From the NCBI RefSeq assembly GCF_001552215.1, contig NZ_BCQT01000023.1, positions 62,001-126,000 on the forward strand: 64,000 bases of DNA, read 5' to 3'. The stretch is from Actinomadura macra NBRC 14102. GTDB lineage: Bacteria; Actinomycetota; Actinomycetes; Streptosporangiales; Streptosporangiaceae. How positions within the stretch are numbered: the stretch's first letter is position 1; every line of letters begins with the position of its first letter. The notes beneath the pieces are model-generated. The model was given only the letters and a program-made list of their open reading frames with translations, was not told the DNA's origin and searched no databases. The translations under genes were made by a program, and so were the position numbers. Shown one piece after another: positions 25,417 to 36,476 of this stretch.

Positions 25417-26350
25417 TGTCGCGCTCCCCCATCAACTGGTCGGCCCCCTGGGCGAGCAGCCGGTGCGCGAGTTCGCGTCCGAGCTCCTCGGCCCGTTGCG
25501 GGTGGCCGCTGGCGGACAGCCTGATCTGCCGGCTCCCGTCGTAGGCGGCGACGGTCGCGGTCAGACGCAGCTCTTGTTCTCTTTCGGCAGCGTATGTTCC
25601 CACGGGCGCGGAGCAACCCGCCTCCAGCACCGCCAGTACCGTCCGCTCGGCGGTGACAGAGCACCTGGTCGCGGGGTCGTCGACCGTTCCAAGGAGGGCA
25701 CGCAGGTCGGCCCGGTCCGAGCGGCATTCGAGCGCGAGCGAGCCCTGTCCGGGGGCGGGCAGCATCTGCTCGGGGTCGAAGACCTCGGCGACCGCGTCGA
25801 GCCGGTCGATCCGCTTGAGGCCGGCGTAGGCGAGGACGACCGCGTCCAGTTCGCCATCGGTGACCTTGCGGAGCCGGGTGTCGGCGTTGCCGCGGATCGG
25901 GACGACCTCCAGGTCCGGGCGTAGTGCCCGCAGCTGCGCGACGCGGCGTGGCGAGCCGGTGCCGATGCGGGCGCCGTGCCGCAGGTCCGCCAGCTTGAAC
26001 GGGCCGCACAGCGCGTCGCGCGGGTCGTCGCGCGGCGGGGTCGCGGCGAGGGCGATCCCGTCGGCCGCGCCCGTCGGCAGGTCTTTCAGCGAGTGCACCG
26101 CGAAGTCCACCTCACCGGACAGCAGTTTGTCCCGCAGCCCGTTGACGAAGACCCCGGTGCCCCCGATCTGGGCCAGCAGCGCCTTGGAAACATCACCTTC
26201 GGTCGTTACCCCGACCAGCTCCACCGCATGCCCGGTGCGCCGCGTCAACGCGTCGGCGACCTGCTGCGACTGCGTCATCGCCATCAGGCTCTTGCGGGTG
26301 CCGAGCCGCAGCGGCCCCGTCGCCCGCTCCGCCCTGCCTGCTGTACTCAA
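25403..26350 (-). CDS. hemC: Porphobilinogen deaminase (hydroxymethylbilane synthase)
   Basis: Polymerises four porphobilinogens to hydroxymethylbilane, 315 residues. The dipyrromethane cofactor cysteine is in LEAGCSAPVGTYA. RLGTRKSLMAMTQSQQVADAL, FAVHSLKDLPT and IRGNADTRLRKV are the conserved substrate-binding segments. The only suitable start is TTG, with a GGAGCGAGG site upstream. It ends inside the next gene's start region. Confidence 0.96.
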   Translation of the reverse strand: MSTAGRAERATGPLRLGTRKSLMAMTQSQQVADALTRRTGHAVELVGVTTEGDVSKALLAQIGGTGVFVNGLRDKLLSGEVDFAVHSLKDLPTGAADGIALAATPPRDDPRDALCGPFKLADLRHGARIGTGSPRRVAQLRALRPDLEVVPIRGNADTRLRKVTDGELDAVVLAYAGLKRIDRLDAVAEVFDPEQMLPAPGQGSLALECRSDRADLRALLGTVDDPATRCSVTAERTVLAVLEAGCSAPVGTYAAEREQELRLTATVAAYDGSRQIRLSASGHPQRAEELGRELAHRLLAQGADQLMGERDIEPR

Positions 26351-26405
26351 TGCCTCGCTCCGCTCGGCTTTCGGCGGGCCGACTCAGGGCCGCCGTTCAC
26401 GACTG

Positions 26406-28133
26406 TCATTCCTCGTGCCACGGGTCTCCCTCGCGCCGCGGGTCGCGCCCGCTCACCGCGTGGACGCTCGCGGCCTGCGCGTTGACGGTGCCCGCGGTGA
26501 TCCCCGGATCGGCCGGGCCGGTGCTGACGCAGTCGGCCTCGGCGCACTCGATCCGCGCGACGCGGGCGATCTCCGCCGCCCTTGCCGTCTCGACGACGCC
26601 GGCGGCCTCGGCGCCCTCGCTGCCGCCGTCCCGCTCCCTGATGCCGGTCGCCACGGCGCGCGCCTCCGCCGCGTCGACGTCCACGTTGATCGCTCTCACG
26701 GTGCTCGTCGCCCCCGCGTTCGTCACACCTGTGCTCGTTTCCACCGTACGTGCGGCGTCGGCCGATCGCGCGGCACCGCTCCACGGGGTGGGCCCGGACG
26801 GCGGCCCGCCCTCCCGCGTCCCCGTGCCCGCCATGTCGGCGCGCGCGACGGCCTCGGGCGCCTTCGGGTCGAGGTCGAACAGCTCGCGGAGCGCGTCGGC
26901 GTAGGTGTCGCCGCCCGGCGCCGCCGCCAGTTCCTTGACGCGGACGGTCGGCGCGTGGAGCAGCTTGTCGACCACCCGCCGGACGGTCTGGGCGATCTCC
27001 CTGTGGTCCCGCTCGTCCAGCTCGGGCAGCCGGCCGGTGAGGCGGGCCAGTTCCGACTCGACCACGTCGGCCGCCTTGCTGCGCAGCGCCACCACCGTGG
27101 GCGCCACGGCCGCGGCGCGGGCGGCGCTGAGGAAGTCGGCGACCTCGTCGCCCACGATCCGGCGGACGGCCTCGACGGCCTCGGGGCCGATGGCCTTCTG
27201 TGCCTCCTGCGCGGTGCGGAGGTCGTCCAGCCCGGCCAGTTCGACGCCGGGCAGATCGCGGACGGCGCGGTCGATGTCGTGCGGGAGCGCGAGGTCGAGC
27301 AGGAACCGGCGGCGCCCGTCCGTCCCGGCGCCCCGCGCGGCCAGCCGTTCCGCCGTGAGGACGAGGCCCGTCGCGCCGGTGCACGACACGACCAGGTCGG
27401 CTTCGGCGATCGTCTCGTCAAGCGCGGAGAGCTCGATCGCACGGGCGGGAACGTCCAGGGACTTCGCCAGCCGCGCCGCGCGCGCGTGGGTCCGGTTCGC
27501 GACGACGACCTCCCGGGCGCCGGCGCGGCTCAGCGTGGCCGCGGCCAGCGAGCTCATCGAGCCGGCGCCGACGACCAGGGCGCGTACGCCCTCCAGCGGC
27601 CCGAGGTGCTGGACGGCGACCTCCAGGCCCACGCTGACCAGCGACGCGCCGGCCTTGTCGATGCCCGTCTCGTGGTGGGCACGCTTGCCGACCCGCAGCG
27701 CCTGCTGGAGGACGTCGTGCAGGTCGCGGCCCAGCGTCCCCTGGTCCTGCGCGAGCCGGAACGCCTGCCTGATCTGCCCGAGGATCTGTCCCTCGCCGAC
27801 GACCATCGACTCCAGCCCGCACGCGACCGCGAAAGCGTGCTGGACGGCGCGCTCCTCGTAGTGGACGTACAGGTGCCGGGAGAGATCGTCCAGCGGGACG
27901 CCGGAGTGCCGGGCGAGCAGTTCGGAGATCGCCGAGACACCGCCGTGGAACTTGTCGACGACGGTGTAGATCTCGACCCGGTTGCACGTCGAGACGATCG
28001 CGGCCTCGACGACGTTCGGGGACTCGTGCACGGCGTGCAGCAGCTTGGCCAGGTCGTCCCCGGTCACGGCCGCGCGTTCCAGCACCGCCACCGGGGCGCT
28101 GCGGTGACTGAGCCCCACCACCAGAACGCTCAT
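26406..28133 (-). CDS. hemA: Glutamyl-tRNA reductase
   Basis: First committed step of C5 haem synthesis: reduces glutamyl-tRNA to glutamate-1-semialdehyde using NADPH. 575 residues. The catalytic Cys50 is in STCNRVEIY; GLESMVVGEGQILGQI and VVGAGSMSSLAAATL (NADPH domain) are visible. Beyond residue 430 a tail of about 140 residues is Ala/Gly/Arg-rich and unlike the core; long tails also occur in other actinomycetes. It lies downstream of rex (61 bases) and upstream of hemC. Confidence 0.95.
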   Translation of the reverse strand: MSVLVVGLSHRSAPVAVLERAAVTGDDLAKLLHAVHESPNVVEAAIVSTCNRVEIYTVVDKFHGGVSAISELLARHSGVPLDDLSRHLYVHYEERAVQHAFAVACGLESMVVGEGQILGQIRQAFRLAQDQGTLGRDLHDVLQQALRVGKRAHHETGIDKAGASLVSVGLEVAVQHLGPLEGVRALVVGAGSMSSLAAATLSRAGAREVVVANRTHARAARLAKSLDVPARAIELSALDETIAEADLVVSCTGATGLVLTAERLAARGAGTDGRRRFLLDLALPHDIDRAVRDLPGVELAGLDDLRTAQEAQKAIGPEAVEAVRRIVGDEVADFLSAARAAAVAPTVVALRSKAADVVESELARLTGRLPELDERDHREIAQTVRRVVDKLLHAPTVRVKELAAAPGGDTYADALRELFDLDPKAPEAVARADMAGTGTREGGPPSGPTPWSGAARSADAARTVETSTGVTNAGATSTVRAINVDVDAAEARAVATGIRERDGGSEGAEAAGVVETARAAEIARVARIECAEADCVSTGPADPGITAGTVNAQAASVHAVSGRDPRREGDPWHEE

Positions 28134-28194
28134 GCCGTCCCTTCCGCCTCTCCCTCGGGCGTCGTGCGGCGCCGCCCGCCCGCCTCCGGCTCGC

Positions 28195-28926
28195 TCATGC
28201 CTCTACCGCCTCTACGTACTGCGTGGCCCCCGGAGGCTCACCAGCATCGGCCACCGGGTCATAGTCGCCCGGGCCCCCGGCCTTGCGTTGCTCATGGAAA
28301 GCAAGGATCTGCAATTCGATCGACAGGTCGACCTTACGCACGTCCACGCCATCCGGGACGGACAGAACAACCGGCGCGAAGTTCAGGACGCTCGTCACGC
28401 CGGCGGCGACGACGCGGTCGCACACCCCCTGGGCCGCTCCGGCGGGCGTCGCGATCACGGCGATGGACACGCCGTGATCGGCGATGATGTCCTCCAGCCG
28501 GTCGATGTGCTCGACGGTCATGGCGGAGATCTCCTGCCCGACGATGGTCTCGTCGGCGTCGAGGAGGCCCGCGACGCGGAAGCCACGCGAGGCGAAACCG
28601 CCGTATCCGGCCAGCGCGCGGCCGAGGTTTCCGACGCCGATGATGGCGACGACCCAGTCCTGGGTGAGCCCGAGCTCGCGGGAGATCTGGTAGATGAGGT
28701 ACTCGACCTCGTAGCCGACGCCGCGCGTCCCGTACGAGCCGAGGTGGGACAGGTCCTTGCGGAGCTTCGCCGAGTTGACGCCGGCGGCGGCGGCGAGCTC
28801 CTCGGACGAGACGGTCGCCACGTCGCGCTCCTGGAGCCCGGTGAGGGCGCGCAGGTACACCGGGAGCCGCGCCACGGTGGCTTCGGGGATGCCGCGGTCG
28901 CGTTGGCGGTTCTGTCGAGATGTCAC
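28195..28926 (-). CDS. rex: Redox-sensing transcriptional repressor Rex
   Basis: Senses the NADH/NAD+ ratio; NADH releases it from DNA. 243 residues. The N-terminal winged helix contains AAGVNSAKLRKDLSHLGSYG (recognition region), and the Rossmann NAD(H) domain begins IIGVGNLGRALAGYGGF. The C-terminal swapped helix is near LSIELQILAFHEQ. It heads the rex-hemA-hemC-hemD-hemB operon and has its own operator overlapping the promoter, so it is autorepressed by inference from Streptomyces. Confidence 0.96.
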   Translation of the reverse strand: MTSRQNRQRDRGIPEATVARLPVYLRALTGLQERDVATVSSEELAAAAGVNSAKLRKDLSHLGSYGTRGVGYEVEYLIYQISRELGLTQDWVVAIIGVGNLGRALAGYGGFASRGFRVAGLLDADETIVGQEISAMTVEHIDRLEDIIADHGVSIAVIATPAGAAQGVCDRVVAAGVTSVLNFAPVVLSVPDGVDVRKVDLSIELQILAFHEQRKAGGPGDYDPVADAGEPPGATQYVEAVEA

Positions 28927-29035
28927 GGCCTGCTCTTCGGGACTCGACGCTGGGGACGGGACCCGCGGGCCCCTCGCCCCGGCCCGTCCGGCCGGGCCTC
29001 ACGACCGTGGCCTGACCGCCTCAGGGCTATCCCTC

Positions 29036-29064
29036 AGGTTAAGCCCTTGTGAATACGCGCACAA
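29036..29064 (-). promoter_or_regulatory. Promoter of rex-hem with overlapping Rex operator
   Basis: The operator TTGTGAATACGCGCACAA (29047-29064) matches the Rex consensus at 12 of 14 defined positions. On the minus strand, TTGTGC (29059-29064) and TAACCT (29036-29041) form a -35/-10 pair with a 17-base spacer. Bound Rex would thus sit on the -35 and the spacer. The start of rex is about 110 bases downstream. Confidence 0.78.
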
Positions 29065-29115
29065 AGTGGGGTCCCGATTGCCGGGGTCGTGCCTGGCCAG
29101 GCCGGTCACGCGAGG

Positions 29116-29133
29116 CCCCCGTGCTCACGGGGG
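29116..29133 (-). terminator. Terminator-like hairpin after glutaredoxin gene
   Basis: CCCCCGT-GCTC-ACGGGGG, a 7-base perfect stem with a 4-base loop, about 130 bases after the glutaredoxin stop and before the rex promoter. There is no T run, as is common in high-GC actinomycetes. Confidence 0.5.
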
Positions 29134-29264
29134 TTCGCGGACCGTTCCGGGCCGGCGAGGGGGCGCAGGATGTGACCGACGAGACATCCCGATTCCCCGA
29201 GACTTACCGGAAATTGGGAGGATCGTGGAGCTTCCCGATGGAGGTGCCTGCCGACCGAGGTGCC

Positions 29265-29531
29265 CTACCGATCGAGGTGCCGATCGAGAAGCTTGGCGAT
29301 CGCGGTGCGGAGCCGCCCCTCGTCCACCCGCCAGAAGTCGTGCTGGACGCCGTTGATCAGCGTGACGGGGATCTGCTCCCAGTACAGCCGGGTGTCCTCC
29401 TCGGAGCGGGTGATGTCGCGTTCCTCCCACGGCACGCCCAGCTCACCCGCGACCCGCTCGATCACCGCGCGGGCGTCGTCGCACAGGTGGCAGCCGGGCT
29501 TGCCGAGCAGCGTGATCGTGATGCCGTCCAC
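29265..29531 (-). CDS. Glutaredoxin-family thiol protein
   Basis: An 88-residue thioredoxin-fold protein with redox motif GKPGCHLCDDAR near residue 14 (CxxC), cis-Pro in EQIPVTLINGV, and W in QHDFWRVDEGRL. It belongs to the glutaredoxin/DUF836-like group that stands between this membrane protein and Rex in actinomycetes. Start: GTG two bases after the upstream gene's stop; the ribosome site AGGTGA includes that stop. A redox role near Rex is plausible but unproven. Confidence 0.88.
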   Translation of the reverse strand: MDGITITLLGKPGCHLCDDARAVIERVAGELGVPWEERDITRSEEDTRLYWEQIPVTLINGVQHDFWRVDEGRLRTAIAKLLDRHLDR

Positions 29532-29533
29532 CG

Positions 29534-30955
29534 TCACCTCCCGGGATACTCCGGCGCGGGCAGCGGGACCTTCGCGGGGCCGAGCCGCAGCTCGATCACG
29601 TTCGTGGCCAGCACGTGCGTGCGGGACTCGGCGAGGAACCGGTGGAGGTGCGGCTGCTGCCGGTGCGCGGCGAACGCCGCCTCGTCCCGGAAGAGCTGGT
29701 AGAAGATCCGCTGCGTGGGCGCGCCCACCACCTCGTGGGACGCGAAGACGACGGTGTCGGGCTCGGCGGCCCGCGCGGCCTGGACGAGATCGGCGGCCAG
29801 CCGGTCGAAGGCGTCCTCCCGCCCGTCCAGCAGCGTGTAGACGGTGATCTGCCCGCATCCCGCCGGCAGGTCGGCGCCCGTTGCCATGCCGGACGGGGTG
29901 CCGCCCGGCATCCCGCCCAGCGCCCCGCCCAGCGCGCCGGCCAGCACTCCACCGGGCCGGGCGGGCTCGGGGACGGCGCCGCGCAGGCCGTCCACCAGGG
30001 TCGGCCCCGCCGGGCTGCGGGACGGGTCGTCCAGGAAGCCCGGCGCGTCCGGGAACCGCAGTTCGTCGGCCGAAGGCTGCTCGGGGAAGCGGAGTTCCCC
30101 TCGCTTCGCCACGGGCGGCGGGCCGGGCATCCCCGGTAGGCCCGGCGGTGTGGGTGCCGGGACGGGCTCCGGCTGACGGGAGGAGTACGCCTGCTCCTCG
30201 AAGCCGTTCGCCGAGTCGTCGCCGTACTCGTCCCCGGTGTACTCCCCGGCCGCGTACTCGCCCTCGTACTCCTTCTCGTAGCGCTCTTCGTGCTCGTACA
30301 CCGGGATGGTGCGCATCGCCCCGTACCAGACCAGCCCGGTCGCGGCGCCCAGCGCGATGATCGCCAGCGGTGCGGGCAGCAGCCCGCGGCTGCCACTGAC
30401 CACCAGGACCCCGGCCAGGGCGACCAGGGCGACCGGGATCAGCAGCTCGCCGGCCTCCTCGTCGCGCTTGCTCGCCAGCCACGCGGTGACGCCCGTGCAG
30501 CCCACCAGCGCGATGACGGCCACCACGTGGGCACCGTCGATCAGCAGCAGCGGCAGCGCGTCGTAGGTGCCGCCCGGCTTCGGCAGGCTCTTGTTCAGCG
30601 AGCCGGTCAGCGGGTCCAGCAGGAGGATGACGATGGCCACGAGCGTGTAGGACACGGCGAACAGCCACGCGGCGAAGCGCACCTGCACGTACCGCGCGAT
30701 CAGCTCGATCATGCCGAGCGCGAGCCAGACCGGCCCGATCAGCGCCGCCCCGATCTCCACGATGCGAAACAGCGGGCCGTTGAACCCGGCCAGGAAGCCC
30801 ACGCCCATCGACAGCAGCGCGAGCGACACCCCGACCTGGGTGAGGGACCAGCTGATCAAGTACAGCAGCCGGTCCTTGTAGGCGCGTGAGATCAGCAACC
30901 CGGTGGCCAGCAGGGCACCCAGGGTCGCCAGCAGCGCGAGAAGAGCGTCGACCAT
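29534..30955 (-). CDS. Membrane protein with C-terminal ABM-like domain
   Basis: A 473-residue protein. Residues 1-220 hold about seven membrane helices. Residues 225-360 are acidic then Pro/Gly-rich and disordered (YEGEYAAGEYTGDEYGDD region). Residues about 365-465 resemble an antibiotic biosynthesis monooxygenase/stress-response dimeric barrel (QITVYTLLDGREDAFDRLA; RIFYQLFRDEAAFAAHRQQP; HLHRFLAES). The ATG at MVDALLALLAT was chosen; an in-frame start 48 bases upstream is possible. It is coupled to the downstream glutaredoxin gene. Function unknown. Confidence 0.72.
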   Translation of the reverse strand: MVDALLALLATLGALLATGLLISRAYKDRLLYLISWSLTQVGVSLALLSMGVGFLAGFNGPLFRIVEIGAALIGPVWLALGMIELIARYVQVRFAAWLFAVSYTLVAIVILLLDPLTGSLNKSLPKPGGTYDALPLLLIDGAHVVAVIALVGCTGVTAWLASKRDEEAGELLIPVALVALAGVLVVSGSRGLLPAPLAIIALGAATGLVWYGAMRTIPVYEHEERYEKEYEGEYAAGEYTGDEYGDDSANGFEEQAYSSRQPEPVPAPTPPGLPGMPGPPPVAKRGELRFPEQPSADELRFPDAPGFLDDPSRSPAGPTLVDGLRGAVPEPARPGGVLAGALGGALGGMPGGTPSGMATGADLPAGCGQITVYTLLDGREDAFDRLAADLVQAARAAEPDTVVFASHEVVGAPTQRIFYQLFRDEAAFAAHRQQPHLHRFLAESRTHVLATNVIELRLGPAKVPLPAPEYPGR

Positions 30956-31079
30956 CGCGCCCCATGGTGCCTGATACGGAGCGGTGACGGGTAACCGCTC
31001 CACGGTCAGGGCGTCCGAAAACCGGCGCGTCGGGCGTCGCGGCCACGGATTGGACGGCGATTCAGGCGGTACGCACCCA

Positions 31080-31109
31080 TTGCCCGTCGTACCTCTCGGT
31101 ATCTAGAGT
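31080..31109 (+). promoter_or_regulatory. Candidate promoter of the BldN-like sigma gene
   Basis: TTGCCC (31080-31085) and TAGAGT (31104-31109) with an 18-base spacer, 54 bases before the start codon. It is the most AT-containing stretch in the 31.0-31.16 kb gap. Both hexamers are only moderate matches. Confidence 0.3.
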
Positions 31110-31163
31110 GGCAGATCACGCCGGAGGCCGCGCCATGTCTCACGGAGACCCGAGGAGAACTGC

Positions 31164-31823
31164 ATGAGCAGCTTGTCCCTCGACACCCGGGTCATCCCAC
31201 TTCCCCGGCCCTCCCCGCGAACCGCCGACCGCGTACGCGAACGGGGAGAGGGATCCGACCTCGCGGGCGAGCGGGCCGCGAGGCTCAAGGCCCTCGTCCT
31301 GCGGGCCCGCGACGGCGACGCCGAGGCGTTCGGCTGCCTCTACGACCACTATGTCGAGCTGGTGTACCGGTACGTCTATTACCGCGTCGGAACCCATTCC
31401 CTCACCGAGGATCTGACCAGCGAGACGTTCCTGCGCGCGCTTCGCCGCATCCACGACTTCCACTGGCAGGGCAAGGACTTCGGGGCCTGGCTCGTCACGA
31501 TCGCGCGCAATCTGGTCGCCGACCACTTCAAGTCCGGCCGCTACCGGTTGGAGGTCTGCACGGCCGAACTGGTCGAGCCGGACCGTCCGCAGGAGGGACC
31601 CGAGCGCACCGTCATCGACTCGATGACGAATCGCACGCTGCTCACCGCCGTCCGCCGGCTGGGCTCCGAACAGCAGGAATGCGTGGTCCTGCGCTTCCTG
31701 CACGGGCTGTCGGTCGCCGAGACCGCGCTGGTGATGGGCAAGAAGCCGGGCGCGATCAAGGCGCTGCAGTACCGCGCCGTCCGGTCGCTGGCCCGGATGC
31801 TCCCGGACGATCTGCGCGGTTGA
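31164..31823 (+). CDS. bldN: ECF RNA polymerase sigma factor, BldN-like
   Basis: A 219-residue ECF sigma factor. Region 2 begins near residue 45 (FGCLYDHYVELVYRYVYYRVG...DLTSETFLRALRRI) and region 4 from about 160 (LGSEQQECVVLRFLHGLSVAETALVMGKKPGAIKAL). Residues 1-40 are a basic N-terminal extension, shorter than the pro-sequence of Streptomyces BldN. It lies near rex-hem, as in Streptomyces, which supports orthology with the sporulation sigma. GAGGAG is 6 bases before the ATG. A cognate anti-sigma gene seems decayed downstream. Confidence 0.75.
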   Translation: MSSLSLDTRVIPLPRPSPRTADRVRERGEGSDLAGERAARLKALVLRARDGDAEAFGCLYDHYVELVYRYVYYRVGTHSLTEDLTSETFLRALRRIHDFHWQGKDFGAWLVTIARNLVADHFKSGRYRLEVCTAELVEPDRPQEGPERTVIDSMTNRTLLTAVRRLGSEQQECVVLRFLHGLSVAETALVMGKKPGAIKALQYRAVRSLARMLPDDLRG

Positions 31824-32029
31824 CCCGCCTGACCGCCCCGCCTCCCACCCCGCCGCCGCGTCCCGGCCACTATTGGACGCGACATCCATGACTACCGACC
31901 CGTAACCTGACGCGACTCCGATCGTTCTTGCGGTCGGGAGAGCGCGTTCGGGAGGGCAGCCCGCGCGCCTGGACGGCGAGGGAGCGGCCGGTGCGGACCA
32001 GGCGAGGCAAGATCGTGGAGAAGGGGAAC

Positions 32030-32236
32030 GTGTTGGCCCGGCTACGGGCGAGCGACGACGGACCGGACCCCCGGTTCCGCGCCGCGCTGAGGGAGCGGCT
32101 CATCGTCGCCGCCGACGACCATGGTGAGGATCATCACTGCGCGCACGACCATCCCGGCCCCGCGTGCTCGCCTGCCGTCTCGCACCCCGACCGTGCTCGT
32201 GCGAGCGCGACATCGCTTCGCGATATGCCCCGGTGA
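32030..32236 (+). pseudogene. Possible truncated anti-sigma remnant next to bldN
   Basis: From a GTG with AAGGGGAAC upstream, a 68-residue frame starts VLARLRASDDGPDPRFRAAL and RERLIVAADDHG. That pattern resembles the N-terminus of the DUF5667/RsbN-like proteins usually encoded after bldN. No membrane helix or extracellular domain follows; the frame degenerates and stops. A short dispersed motif (GAGCGCGACATCGC) sits at the break, 32203-32224. The rest of the 31824-32326 gap holds no convincing gene. Truncation is inferred; it may instead be a small functional protein or not a gene. Confidence 0.35.
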
Positions 32237-32326
32237 GGCGCGCCGCCGGCATCGCCACGCCCCAGCAGGCCAGCGCGCTCGCGCGGCGGTTGAGGTCGCT
32301 CGGAGACAGACTCTAGGCTCAAGGCC

Positions 32327-33202
32327 ATGCGGCGATTCTGGCAGCGCGGAAGGGACGAGGACCACGTGAGGGCCGGTGAGGCGGCCGCCGCGGCGGCGAC
32401 CCAACCGACGCCGCTCCCCGTCCCCGATCCCGCGGCGGCGGCGTTCTTCGACGTGGACAACACGATGATGCGCGGCGCGTCCATCTACTACTTCGCGCGC
32501 GGTCTCGCCGCCCGCAAGCTGTTCACCATGCGTGACCTCGCCATGTTCGCCTGGGGCCAGGCCGCCTTCCGGCTGCGCGGCACCGAGAACTCCGAGCACA
32601 TCGGCAGCGCCAAGGAGGCCGCGCTCGCGTTCGTCGCCGGGCAGCGCGTCGCCGGGATCGTCAGGCTCAGCGAGGAGATCTACGACGAGGTGATGGCGGA
32701 CCGGATCTGGCACGGCACCCGCACCCTCGCCCTCCAGCACCTGGACGCGGGCCAGCAGGTCTGGCTCGTCACCGCCACCCCCATCGAGGTCGCCCGGACG
32801 ATCGCGCACAGGCTCGGCCTCACCGGCGCGCTCGGCACCGTCGCCGAGACCCGGGACGGCGTCTACACCGGCCGCCTCGTCGGGAACCTGCTGCACGGGC
32901 CCGCGAAGGCCGAGGCCGTCCGCGCGCTGGCCCAGCGGGAGGGCCTCGACCTCGCGCGTTGCTCCGCCTACAGCGATTCGTTCAACGATCTGCCGATGCT
33001 CACCGCCGTCGGCTACCCGCACGCCGTCAACCCCGACTCCGCCCTCCGCGAGCACGCCAAGGAGAACGGCTGGCCGATCCACGACTTCCGGACCGGACGC
33101 AAGGTGACCATGGTCGCGCTTCCCGCCGCCGCCGGAGCCGGAGCGCTGGCCGGCGGGGTCGCCGCCGGCATCGCGCTGCGCAAGCACTACCGCACCGACT
33201 GA
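32327..33202 (+). CDS. HAD-IB family hydrolase
   Basis: A 291-residue haloacid dehalogenase-type phosphatase. Motif I is FFDVDNTMM (nucleophile Asp; Val replaces the usual Leu), motif II is VTATPIE, and motif IV is YSDSFNDLPML. It belongs to the subgroup with PSP-like C1 cap and a C-terminal hydrophobic Gly/Ala stretch (VALPAAAGAGALAGGVAAGIAL). The same gene type lies next to bldN in Streptomyces. Substrate unknown, possibly a phospholipid or phosphoserine-like monoester. Confidence 0.85.
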   Translation: MRRFWQRGRDEDHVRAGEAAAAAATQPTPLPVPDPAAAAFFDVDNTMMRGASIYYFARGLAARKLFTMRDLAMFAWGQAAFRLRGTENSEHIGSAKEAALAFVAGQRVAGIVRLSEEIYDEVMADRIWHGTRTLALQHLDAGQQVWLVTATPIEVARTIAHRLGLTGALGTVAETRDGVYTGRLVGNLLHGPAKAEAVRALAQREGLDLARCSAYSDSFNDLPMLTAVGYPHAVNPDSALREHAKENGWPIHDFRTGRKVTMVALPAAAGAGALAGGVAAGIALRKHYRTD

Positions 33203-33339
33203 GCCCCGCCCTCCGCATGGCCCGCCGCTCCTCCGCACCCGACGGCCGCGCGGCGAGCGCGCCGGATGGACCTCGTCAACCGCCCGATGACCGTGGCCCG
33301 CGCCCCCGCTTCGGCTGCCGCCCCCGTCCCGCCGCCCGG

Positions 33340-35733
<2,394 letters not shown>

Positions 35734-35869
35734 GTCTCCATCTCTCGGGCGGGGCCGCTACCGCGGCCCCCGTCGGCGCGGTGGCGGCAACGGTCCAATG
35801 TCTACCTGATCCACGGCGTGGCTCGGACGGCGTCCCCGCAGGCTGTGGCCGTTCGCGAACCCTGTCCGG

Positions 35870-36319
35870 TCAGGCTAGGTACCGCCCGGCGGAGGGCGCT
35901 TCTTGATTCCTGATCGGTCGGGTCACCTGCTTCGCCAGGCACGACGGAATCCCCGCCGTCGACCGCGCGGCCTCGCGCCGGTAGACGCTGGGCGACATTC
36001 CGACCAGCTCGGTGAAACGGGTACTGAAGGTGCCCAGTGACGAGCAGCCGACCGCGAAGCAGACCTCGGTGACGCTGAGATCACCACAACGCAGCAACGC
36101 CATCGCGCGTTCGATGCGCCGGGTCATCAGGTAACTGTAGGGCGACTCTCCGTAAGCAAGCCGGAACTGCCGGCTGAGGTGCCCGGCCGACATGTGCGCG
36201 CCACGGGCGAGCGCCTCCACGTCCAGTGGCTGCGCGTAGTCCCGGTCGATCCGGTCGCGGACGCGGCGCAACCGTGCGAGGTCGCTCAGACGCTGCGCCG
36301 CGGTGGACTTGCTGCTCAC
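35870..36319 (-). CDS. Short AraC family transcriptional regulator
   Basis: A 149-residue protein that is essentially an AraC/XylS DNA-binding domain alone: two HTHs (LDVEALARGAHMSAGHLSRQ and DLSVTEVCFAVGCSSLGTFS), with RRIERAMALL between and SPSVYRR at the end. It lacks the N-terminal effector domain, like SoxS/MarA-type regulators. It lies 136 bases upstream of the UvrA-like gene on the same strand, a natural target. The start is GTG. Confidence 0.88.
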   Translation of the reverse strand: MSSKSTAAQRLSDLARLRRVRDRIDRDYAQPLDVEALARGAHMSAGHLSRQFRLAYGESPYSYLMTRRIERAMALLRCGDLSVTEVCFAVGCSSLGTFSTRFTELVGMSPSVYRREAARSTAGIPSCLAKQVTRPIRNQEAPSAGRYLA

Positions 36320-36476
36320 CAGGTAAATCGTGCCATATCAAACCAGAACATGCCGCACCGAAGTTGCCTGGTCGGGGGTGGCGTCCGGCCCCCGGAGACA
36401 GGCCTACCGTTGTGGCCCGGGACAAGAAAGTGCTCGAAACGAAGCAACCTCCAGGCGATTCGATGGTTCTCATGGC

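Noticed and set aside
25860..28487. Very long open frame on the plus strand opposite hemC and hemA
   Set aside because: It is Arg/Gly/Ala-rich, has no domain or ribosome site, and is a typical high-GC antisense shadow of real haem genes.
35734..35869. Possible small gene between the UvrA-like gene and the AraC gene
   Set aside because: Only 136 bases with no start plus ribosome site; more likely promoter DNA.
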